Assembly: GCA_963693365.1 (NCBI GenBank)
Contig: CAVNZM010000012.1
Coordinates: 6,386,001-6,450,000, forward strand
DNA length: 64,000 nucleotides
Direction: 5' to 3'
DNA from: Amoebidium appalachense
Lineage: Eukaryota; Ichthyosporea
The notes beneath the pieces are model-generated. The model searched no databases. It had not been told where the DNA came from and saw only the letters and a list, made by a program, of their open reading frames with translations. Both the position numbers and the translations under genes were made by a program. This document shows positions 36,231-47,542 of this stretch, in pieces (within the stretch, counting starts at the first letter, position 1; each line of letters starts with the position of its first letter).

Positions 36231-37425
36231 TGCCCACTAACATCTGCATGTGTGTTTAATTGCATACACGTTTCACACAGCCTGGTTTCGGGTGGGCGGG
36301 TTTTTGCAGATTACCTACAACTCAAACTTCTAGAATTCGCCTCCCATCTGTTTAGAAACCAGGCTGTGAAATTATTATTGCACCCTACCTAGTAGTGTCT
36401 GCGAAAAGCTTCGTGTGCTGGTAATGCCGCTTATGTTTGAAAACTGTCCCTGAATATAGTTGACAAGTCCAAAAACCCCAAGGATAAATTATAAATAAAA
36501 TTCTTCTCAAGGCTTCCGGCGCCCCTAACTATGGTCACTCCACCCAGTCCACCGGCGCTTGACGTCGGGACTCCGAGTCCGAAGGTCAACCCAACGTTTC
36601 ATACCCTGTGCATGCCATTGCCGGGTAACTTGGGGACGTGTAAACCAATAAAATTACGTCAAATCAGAGACTCAAATGTGATTGGTTCATGGATTGTGCG
36701 GCTTAGCAGTGGCTATATTGAATTACGGCGCATTTCCATTGGCTATTTCTTTTGCCAACAGATAGCTATAGATGCGGCTGATTTTGGGGGCTCAGTACTT
36801 TTTAATTGAACTTCATTCTAAACAAATTTCTAACAAGCATGAATTCATAACTGATAATTATCATGTATGTTTTATGATACTTATTTATGGCTTTAACACT
36901 TAGGGTTTTTTTTTAGGCTTTATATTTCTGATAAACCTAGCCCAAATAAATCAAAGTTGCTGTAATACTGTATGATGGTTGTAAACTCATCGCAAATTCG
37001 CAATGATGCTTCTCTTTTGATGAGCACATCAATAAAGTCATTATAAAAAAAAATTATGCTAGACCGCGGCGCTTTTTGCTGTTGATTGAGGTTTGGGGTG
37101 ATAAACTGATTTGCATTCCACAGAGCTTGATTGGTGTTCCGTGTTCCTCGAGTCTGGTATAGAAAGCAAGTCTGCCCTCACTCAACACGTCAGTTTTTCT
37201 GTTTGTTGGTGTTGGTTTGCGCGCATATAGGGATTGTAATATTCACAGCTCTCTTTCACGTCGTGAGGGTTTGTGTAGGCAAAATACGTATAGAGAATTT
37301 TTCACGGTACAATTTTATTCTGCCACATTCTCCCGTACCCATCATATATTATTTTTTAGCACACTCCCAGTGGCACCCACACACTTTGTTTTTTGCCGAG
37401 TCCGTCCATCATATTCAATATCATA

Positions 37426-37929
37426 ATGGCCACTCCCATCACTCTTGCTAAGGTCTCACCCAGAGCTATCCGTGCCGCCATGACGCTGCACGCACTCCAA
37501 ACACAAGCAGCTGCAGCCGCCAGCAGCAGGGCACGAGGCCTCTCCTCCACCACTCAGCATAAAAATACGCCCCTATCCATCCTTGCTCCGGCTCCCAAGC
37601 CAACACCCTACATCGAGGGTGCACATGCAAACAGTTGCGGCCAACTGCGCACCATTCAGTCAGAGTGGCTCGATGCCCGCATGGGAAAAATGCAAGCAGA
37701 CAACGAGGAAAATGCTTGTGTCAGCACCCCCTTTACCAGTGTGCATGTTACTGTTGCAGTAGAGGCATTGATGAGGGCCCATCCCTCGCTGCAGCAACAC
37801 ACAGTGTCTGCCATCTCCTTCAAGTATGAGCAGCTCCGCTCCAGGCTACCGGCAGACCTGTTCGCGCAACTGCTGCTGGAAAACCCCGTTGAGGCACTCA
37901 CGCCGAGCGGCTACAAGCGCCTGTGCTAG
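37426..37929 (+). CDS. Hypothetical intronless protein with mitochondrial-type N-terminus (167 aa)
   Basis: I do not recognise the family. The start at 37426 has a good context (ATAATGG). The first 45 residues are rich in Ala, Arg, Ser and Thr with almost no acidic residues (AKVSPRAIRAAMTLHALQTQ, then ASSRARGLSSTT), as in a mitochondrial or plastid transit peptide. The rest is a mixed, soluble-looking sequence with helical C-terminal stretches (SFKYEQLRSRLPADLFAQLL). There are no membrane segments or cysteine motifs. Codon usage is C-ending and similar to the exons of the spliced genes, unlike the surrounding AT-rich DNA, which supports real coding. It stands alone, more than 4 kb from the KCTD-like gene. 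It could be an exon of a larger gene, but no flanking splice signals were needed. Confidence 0.6.
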   Translation: MATPITLAKVSPRAIRAAMTLHALQTQAAAAASSRARGLSSTTQHKNTPLSILAPAPKPTPYIEGAHANSCGQLRTIQSEWLDARMGKMQADNEENACVSTPFTSVHVTVAVEALMRAHPSLQQHTVSAISFKYEQLRSRLPADLFAQLLLENPVEALTPSGYKRLC

Positions 37930-39408
37930 GTGTAGAAGAAGTTTATGTTCCTGATCAAGCATGTGCACGTTACAGTACCGGTTCGGTGCAGGTCGGCTGC
38001 CAGTTTGAAGCTGCTTACACGTAAAAAAAATTGCCTGGCGAATGGTTGGCCAGGCTTATCACATGTACGTATTTTATAATTATGCATTTGGTGAGAGGTA
38101 GTATACTGTAATTACCACATCTACAAAGTGTAAATGGTTATGTTATATATGACATAGTAGAATGTGGCTATTCATTTTACACGGACCCGGGGGCAGTGTA
38201 TGTACATGCCTATTTTAAAGACTTTTCGTTTTGGTCGTTTTCTAGAATTTGAACTAAGCAGTGTACTTATTATGATTTAGAAGCACCATGAACAAAATGT
38301 TTGAATGTTTGTATGAGCTACCATCCACATCATGATATGCATCATTAAAGTTGATTATCAGCACCGAAGTTCAATGTGCATGTACCGGATATGTGCGCGC
38401 TGCCCACCCGGGGGCGAGGTTAAACACTTTTTTACAAAGGTTTTTGTTTCTTGCCACGAGGGTAGAATTAATACCGTGAAAGAATATTAGTTAGTCAAGA
38501 GTTAAAGTAATTTTACTCGGAATCGCGATCAAATGCTGTACAGTCTACCATGGTGCAAAACAAGAGTATGTGCTACAATAAAGTTGCACATCATCGCGGC
38601 CACAAAGAAGAATAGCCTTAACATATCTATAGGGTTATTGCAATTGAATGGATCATTGCGGCGGCAAAGGGAGGGGGGGGGGAGGATCCGGAGGGGGGGG
38701 GAGGGGGGAGGGGGAGAAGAAGGAATGGGCGTAAGGGAGAAGGAGGAGGACGGCGGGGAGAAGGAGGGGGGAGGGGGTTGGGGGGGGGGGGGGGGGGGGG
38801 GGAGAGCGGGGGAAGGGAGGCGGGGAGGCGGGCTGGTTTCAGTAGTCTACATAGCTAGGTTCTGACAGACTCTCTTTTGGTGTTCAAAAGCCTCCTTAGC
38901 TTGGGCTCGTAGGGATGTGTGTCTTGGCCGACAGCTCTGGTGCTTGTGCCCTAGTAGACAAATAGCTACGTAGCGAGCCAGGCATGTACATGTTGGCAAA
39001 TATTCAGCAGTTAATCATACTACATTATAATTATGTGGTTAGATGTGCCATTTACATTTAGACACAAACACCAACTAATAGAAAACAATTTATCACTGAG
39101 CCACCGTAAAAAGAAAACGGCCATCCGTTAAGAATAATTCCCGGCACAAGAGTACACCTGGCAAATTAAACGTCCACCCGGCACACACATCAAACTTACA
39201 TTCCCTGAATACAGTATACATGTAATCGTGCAGAAACGCACGTGTTTGGGCCGTTGGGTGCGCGTGTCCTCTACCACATACACATACTCTGTAGCAGTGT
39301 GTGTTTGTGTGTGTGTGTACGTCACAGTGTGTGTGTGTGTGTGTGTGCGTGTGTGTGTGTGCGTGTGTGCGTGTGTGCGTGCGTGTGTGCGTGTGTGCGT
39401 GTGTGTGT

Positions 39409-39545
39409 GCGGGCGGGCGGGCGGGGGGCGGGGCGGGCGGGGCGGGGCGGGCGGGCGGGGCGGGCGGGCGGGGGGCGGGCGGGGCGGGCGGGCGGGGCGG
39501 GCGGGCGGGCGGGCGGGCGGGCGGGCGGGCAGGCGGGCGGGCGGG
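39409..39545 (+). repeat. GGGCGGGC-type G-rich array
   Basis: About 135 bp of GGGC/GGGGC units on the plus strand, directly after a GTGTGC-rich run and followed by GTGC repeats. It contains many G-triplet groups with one-base spacers, a strong G-quadruplex pattern, and many CpGs. Confidence 0.93.
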
Positions 39546-40566
39546 CGTGCGTGCGTGCGTGCGCGTGTGGGTGTGCGTGTGTGTGTCACGGTGTGTTTTC
39601 GTGCATCATACGGCCCACTTTTATGGTTGTTTATTTGCCGGAAGCCTGCAGGATCTGCGCATTTGCAGTTGATTGTGTGTTCTGGCCAATCAAATTGGCC
39701 AACATCATCATTGATCCATATATGGATTCATGCAGATGCCAAACCTTTGTACCCACCCCCTCCGGGGGGTGAACGGGTCCCCCCTCTCTCCCCCCTTCCC
39801 AAGGTAGCCGCAGGGGGAGGGGGGGGGGTGGATCCCCCCCTCCCCCCCCCCCCCCCGGAATGGTCCGGCAAGAGACCCACCAGGCCGAGGGGGGTGGAGG
39901 TCCCCCCCCCCCTCCCCCCCCCCCCCCCCCCCCCCCGCCGCGCATACACGTGATCATGGCAAGTAGTCTTAGAGTCTCTTTTCCACCGGGCCAAAGGTTG
40001 TATTCGTTACCCCCCCCTTTTTTTGGGTTCTTTTGGAGAACTTGCTTCCGTTTTGGCCACTGATCCATATCTCCCTCCCCTCCCCCCCGCAACCCCAAAC
40101 CCCCCCCCCCACACACACACACAAACCACACGCACACGCGGGCGGGCGCGCAAACACACACACACACGCACACACACACACACACACTTTCCACCCCTTG
40201 GTGCTAGTGCTCTTCTTCTGCCGGATATGCATGCTCTTTGTGTGTTCTTTGCACTCTGCTTTGTGTTGTCCGCGGCATATGTGTACTATGCTCTATAACT
40301 TTTTTTAACGACCACTCCCCCCACCCTCCCCAGCCCCACCCATGTTTCTCCCCCCCCCCCCTCCCCCCCCCCCCACCGCCCTCCCCCCTCCCTCAACCTG
40401 CTCATTTACACAAGTAAATGCACGTGTACACGTACACGCACGTGCATGAAATCAATGCCCACATACACTTGCACTAAAATAATGCTCACACACACCTGCA
40501 CTCTGAAAACAATGTCAACGTATGCCAGCACGCTGAAAACAATGCCTACATACACTTGCACTCTGA

Positions 40567-40625
<59 letters not shown>

Positions 40626-40900
40626 CAACGGTCAACTGTTTCTAAATTCTAAACTATTGGGGACAAGGTTATCGTGCTCACCGTGCAGTCTTTGTGTACG
40701 TATCTGTGTGGCCGGGGAAAGCATGTGTGTGTGGTGTGGGTGAGTGTAACTGCATGTTTATGCGTATGCTGGGTGCTCATCGCTGGGCAAAGGTTGTGCA
40801 CCTCGTGTGCGTGTGTGGTACATGTGGGTGCAGGTACGTGTGAATTAAGTATGTGTGAAAGTATGTGCGTGTGGCGCGTGGTGGGGCGAGACGAATGCGA

Positions 40901-40939
<39 letters not shown>

Positions 40940-40966
40940 GACCGGGGCCTGGGGGAGGGGGACTCA

Positions 40967-40997
<31 letters not shown>

Positions 40998-42222
40998 GGG
41001 AGTATGATCGTACGGCATATAGCCTGAGTTCCAAGTGATCAAGAACTCCTATGAGTAGTTTTAATGTTTATGTTTTGGCCATGTCACGGTATATAAACCG
41101 TTACTAAATTTCCAGTACCATTATATGATCAGGTTATCTGATATAGTTACATGATGGCAGCCTATGGGGTGGGTGGTTCCCCTCCCTCCCTCCCCCGGGG
41201 GGAGGGGGTAACCCACCTCAGGTGGCTGGTAGGTTCCCCCCCCCTTCCCCCCTCTCCCTGCTAGCAGGACGGGTGGGTGGGTCCCCCCCCCCCCCCCCCC
41301 CCCTTCCCTCCCCCCCCCCCCCCCCCCCCCCCCCCCAAAGTTACTACTACACCCCTCCCCGTTTGAAAACCAAGAATTCCCGAGTTTTCAGTATGTTATT
41401 ACTAGTACAATGTGTGAAACGTTGTGTGACACTGTGCACATGTCTGTTTATTGTGTACGCGGCAGTGTGTGTGTGTGCGATTGCCGAGCACTGAACCGCC
41501 CCACACGAAAAAACTCTCAAGGATCTGCTTTGTACATGTGGAGATTTATCCTGCCTCAATGGAAAATGCAGGATTCTTAATGGAAAAAGGCAAGATTATT
41601 CGGTAATGAGTAATTGATTCTGTCTGAAGTAGCCGAATCAATTCTGCCAAAAACCATAATAGTTCCGCTAACTTAGTAGTTATGATAATATATGAACAAT
41701 CATTATGAATAATATTGAACTGCTTTTTGCTTTAACATTATGCTTGCAGCAAGTTCTATCTGCTCATGTGGTTGGGGCCTACTTAAGAGGGAGAGGGGTT
41801 CACGCCTGGCCCAGAGAAGCAAATTCAACTTTGAGATGGTAAGGCACATAGAAATGATGGACCGGGGAAAATTATACCTCAGAGAGAGGGGACGGCCACA
41901 GTGCACGAGTGTAGTAAGCCATCAGTTTACACATGCGCACTCACGTGGTTTTTTTTTTTCCTTTTTTTTTTCTTTTTTTTTTTTCTTCCCCGCGGTAAGG
42001 TTGAAGAGGAGGGGGGGGATTGTACGTCTGTACATTTATAGTACATGTACAATCGGATTGGGAGTGAGCACAGATGAGTCTCAGTTATTATTGAAGCATT
42101 GGATTGACCTCCCAATTCATGCAATCCCCACGGCTGCCGGCCCGAGAGTCTCAGACGGAGGAAAGGTTTGGGAGGGGGGAGGGGGGCGTAGGGAGGGTGG
42201 GAAACGGGGGAGGGAGGGGGGG

Positions 42223-42395
<173 letters not shown>

Positions 42396-43602
42396 GTGTG
42401 TGAATGCGCGTGTCTGTGTATCTGTGTACATGCGCGCGTGTGTGCGCGTGCGAGCATGCACACGACGTGCACACGTGCGTGTGTGCGCATGCGTGTGTGA
42501 GTGCCTGCGTGTGCGCGGGCACACATGTACGGGGAAGGGAATCAAATGACTAAACGAATCTGAAGACACAGGGAATGGGGGATGCTGGAATATTTGCCGG
42601 CCGGAAAACCAGGAATATTAAGTTGACGACTAATGGTTAAAAACAGACTACGTACCCCGTCAGGCTACAGACTTCCGGGAAAATGTCAATTGAAATGACG
42701 TCTCCCTGAGATACTTCCATTTTGAGATACTTCTCAATGTGACGCACATGCCATAGCGATTTCAGAGCTGCAGCGGCTAAACTTTGCTAGTTTGACAGCG
42801 TACATAGGCTGTTTTAAGACTTTTCTCCTTACAATACCTGTACTGCTTTCACCAATGTCGCTTTATGTAATCTATTTACCAACTTAATCATGTGTCAATT
42901 TACCAAACAAAGGCAAGACTTAGTGTATTAAACTGGTCTGGACACAAGAGTGTTTCAGTCCCAATCTGACATGCCAGCTCAAGCAGGCACACCTTTAATA
43001 TATAAAAATAAATAGTCTCTGTCGCCATTCTAAATCACACATCCGATTGGCCCTTTAAATCTCGAGCCAATCCTAATTTGGTCGTTAACTCTCCTAGACA
43101 CCTAATAATTAGATCAGATAAACAATTGGCCGACTGGCCACAAGAAACCAAATACGGTTCGCAGCAAATTTGTACAACCACCCCCCCCCCGGCCCCAACG
43201 AGCAAATGCAGCCACGGGGAAGGAGGGGGAGGGGGAGGGGGGGAGGGAGGGGGGGAGGGGGGGGGGGGGGGGGGGGGGGGGGGAAGGGGAGGAGGAGAGG
43301 ATATCAACCACCGGACCGTTAGCATTCATACATGCTTGCGTCAGATTGTAAGCACTAGCTAAGACTATTTTGGCATCTATTCAAATTTGGCAATCGAATC
43401 TAGACTCACAATTCACATGCAGGACTTCTTTGTCTTACGACCTGCTTCCATCTCCCATAGTCTGCTTCATAGCCCATCTATTCACGCGACGGAGAGGGGG
43501 GGAAGAGGGGGATGGAAAGGGGAAGGGGGGGGGGGGGGGGGGAGGACGTAGGAAAAAATGCAATGGGGAGAAAGTATGTAAATCCACCAGCGTGATACTC
43601 CC

Positions 43603-43655
<53 letters not shown>

Positions 43656-43685
43656 ACAGCAACACCTCCACTCCGTCATCAGTTC

Positions 43686-44616
43686 TCAGACGCGGTGGCC
43701 GAACAATAAATCCCAAACAAACCGCAGAGACTTCCCCAAGAACTGCAAAACCTCCACGAAATTTCCAGCAACAACAAACTCAATCGCAAAGAGCACCATC
43801 AAAATGGTCAGAATGTAGGCAGCCTGGGATTCAGGAGACGGAGGCGGTGTGCTTTTTGGCTTTGATTGCTGTGACCCGGATGCGAAATTTTGTGCACTTG
43901 TGGGGTTCATGCTAGGAGTTGCGTTGGATACGGACGGCTTGCTTGAGCCGGACCTCCGATTGGTTCTCCCTTCGAGGGACTTGCTATATTTGGCAACTTG
44001 GGGGCATAGAACGGCATGGGAGCTGCTCCAATGCTCCTTTTGGCACCGCTGGCTGCAATACCGCGGCAATTTGCACCCGCTGCAAATAAGCAGTTTGAGC
44101 CCCCCCTCGCTGATTCTTTCATCCACCTTCCCAAACCCGTTGGAGCACCTTGGGACGTACTGCGCCAGGAAATCGTAAAATTTCTCTGTGGTCTTGGGGG
44201 ACATCAACTGATTGAATTTCTTTACGGACATAACCTGGGCCACCGCGTCCCTGGCCCTTTGATAGGGTGCCTCCCTAGCGCACACCAACAGAGGAAACGA
44301 CCCCGCAACGTCATTTTTCCATGCCTCGGCCAGAATTTCCAGCGAATTTTGGTCCCTAGCCAGAGCGTCGGCGGTCTGGGGGGACCCCTCCATAGCAACG
44401 GCCCACAGGGCCAACCCCAACTGGGCCACCTTGTCCTGTCCCGGTAGACTCTCTGCCCCTCTTCCTACCCACGTGCCTTCCTCCCCGATCTCGTGCTCAC
44501 GCGCCCACATCCACTTATCGCCATTCTGTGGCATGAGCGGGAACATGTTAGTGTTAATGTTAGTGTTAGTGTTAGTGTTAGTGTTAGTGTTAGTGTTAGT
44601 GTGTGTGTGTGTGGGT

Positions 44617-44648
<32 letters not shown>

Positions 44649-45629
44649 GAGGTTATGTGTGTATGTGTGCGAATGTGTGTGTGTGTGTGTGCGGGGGTGT
44701 AAGAGTATGTGTGTGTGAGTTCGTGTGCGTGCGCCTGGAGAAAAGAGGGAGGAAAGGATATCTATCCATAAAAAGCGGGGAAATGCAAAAGAAACGTCGA
44801 ACCCTAAGATAGGCACTGTGCACAACAGGAAACAGTTCAGGGCACACCGAAAATCTACAACTTCAGAGATAATGCACACAGTGCAAAACACCAACGAAAC
44901 CCATCTACTGACACCCAGCCACGCACAAAATATCAGCAGGGGAGCAACACACACAGCGCCCATATTTGGGGTACCACCAACCAGCGGGGTTAAATATTAG
45001 ATTGGTATGAGGGCAAGCCAGGTGTCCCCAGCCAGGAGGATGGGGCCGTGGGGGGAGGGGGGGGGAGCGGGGGGAGGGGGGAGAGAATGCATACAGAGTG
45101 TGAGGTCACATTTACAATGACATCACAATGCAGATTCATCTTCAGCGTGGCCTCAAGGCAGTGTGGGTGTATGTTGGGGCTGTGCGTACCAAAAAAAAAA
45201 AAAAAAAAAAGCAACAGACAACGCTGCAGACTTTGCAGAGCACACACACCAAGAAGGTACTATAAAAAAAGGACGTGCTTCTAGGGAGGGGGGGGGAGGG
45301 GTGGTGTTCAACACACCAGCAATTTACATCTTCCAAACCGGGCATATGTGGAGGGCAGGTCCCAGCCAATCTGGTTAAAGAGCTCCCCCAGCAGGGGCTG
45401 GTATGTTCTGGTCTGCCGGGAGTGGAATGCAACCGCACAAATGGCATCCACTATTCGCCTCAGCGCCGTGTAGGAGACACCGGGCTTGAGCGACTGTAGC
45501 GCAAGATTCCTGAACCCCCCTAGACTCAGCACTAGCGCGGCAACGTCCAAGCGCACAACACCCGTCGAGCGGTCCCAGAGGAGGCGGGTGAGGGGTGTGG
45601 TGACATCCTGTGTGTATGTGTGTGTGTGT

Positions 45630-45662
<33 letters not shown>

Positions 45663-45663
45663 G

Positions 45664-45699
<36 letters not shown>

Positions 45700-47049
45700 G
45701 AATATGCCTGTATGTTGGGGAGAGTAGATGTGGTGTTTGCTGGTAAGACTATGCCTGTGCGTGTGTGTGTGTGCGTGGGTGCCTGGGTGTGTGTGTGCCT
45801 GTGTGTGTGCGTGTGTGCGCGCTTACGAGCCGGAGGTGCTGGAAGGGACGGGTGGAATGAGGGGAGGGTGGGTAGGTGTTTGCGGGGGGAGGGGGGAGGA
45901 GGGAGGGAGGGGAGGAGGGGGGGGGGGGGGGGGGGGAGGCGAGGGGAGAGGGGGGAGGGGGGAGTGTCGTTAGCATGTGATGGGAACACCAACACTCACT
46001 GAAGGCCACGGTGCAGTAGATGAGATGCCGTGTATATATGAAAAATTGCAAACAATATCGGAGACCCAACACAGCTACAGTAGCAGTCAAAGTTGCTGCC
46101 TAGAATATCATCAGAGCACAAACTATGGGGAGAGAAGACACGGAGAAAGAATGATGCAGGAAAATGTGTGTCACCATGCCCATGTAAGCATGTGTGCGGT
46201 TGTGTGTACGAATTTTGTGGTGAGCGAGTGTAGGGATGGGTGGTGCGTGTGCGTGCACAAATTGTGCAGGGAAAGGGTTGCACGTGTAAGGCTGGCTGTG
46301 AGGGAGTAGAGCATAACCAGAGAAAAAGCGGGCGAGAAGTGAGGGGAGGGCTGAAGAGGGGCCTATCACATGTGCGTGTTTTGTGATGGCAGTAGTGGGA
46401 AGGGGACTAAGGGTATGTTCCTATGTTGAGACGCCGTATGTGCCTGTGTGGAAGTGTCGGGGTGGAAGTGCAGCAGATATCTATAAACACAACACGAATG
46501 ACAGAAACGACAACATATCTATCGGCTTCAAATTCGCATCTGTGTTTTTGCCCGTCCCCTCCCCTTCCCCCCTCCCCCCTCCCCCCACCCCTCCCCCCCC
46601 CACACACACAAACACACACAGACAAGTTTTTTCAGTGTATAGAAGCACCCAAGCACACACCAGACCCAGACTTGGCCACATAAATATCTCCTATGATGAT
46701 CTAATTTCCAACCCTCAAAACCACAAACAGTCCACCCAGGCACGGGTAGCTACATACATAACTTTGGCGTTCAAAGATGTATGCTTGGCCCAATTAGTCC
46801 CGAAGGTAGAGGAGGGTGAGAGGGGGGGGGGGGGGGGGGTTGAATGCGTCAAAAAGTACGAAGTACACAAGAACAAACGGATAACACGATGCAGAATGCA
46901 AGCTATACATAAAGAGTATGCATAATAAGCAGAGCCCATCCTCAGGGGGGGCCCACGTCATCCACAGTACCCGAGTTTCGACCTATTCCCCTCGTTAACG
47001 AAACCCAACTCACATACTGTTTCACTTGAACATGAGTAGGTCACCCGTC

Positions 47050-47083
<34 letters not shown>

Positions 47084-47494
47084 GAGGGGCAACCGCACAT
47101 ATACCTACATCATTAATCTGCCCCCCCCCCCCCTCCCCCCCCCCCCCCCCCCCCCCAAACACACACACACAAAAAAAGGTGAAACGTAACAAAAAATAGG
47201 AAAAAATCAGCAGAGGTATGGGGAGGGTAATGGAAAGAGATCAGGCAGAGCGGGAGGGAAAAAGGAGATACACAAATGAACAAAGGAGAGGCACGATACA
47301 GTGCATAGGCCGTTAGACCCAACCCACACAGAGGGTGAACGACGAAAGAGGAGACCATCCTGCCGTGGGTGCTTTCAGGAGGCAGAAAGGAAAAAATGAG
47401 GGGGGGGGAGGGGGGGGGGAAGGGGAGAGGGGGGAAGGAAGGGATAATAACACAAAGGCACTTGCGTACATCTTTACAGGTGGAAACACACACA

Positions 47495-47542
<48 letters not shown>

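Larger units (their letters stand above)
32908..37425. other. Spacer between the KCTD-like gene and the 167-aa ORF
   Basis: It holds GT-rich patches, (CA)n at 34074-34142, the decayed HNH exon 5 duplicate (35280-36055), (GT)n at 36146-36229, and mixed AT-rich DNA from 36240 to 37420 with CCAAT/ATTGG motifs near 36644 and 36678. No gene could be supported. Longer ORFs are repeat translations. Confidence 0.55.
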
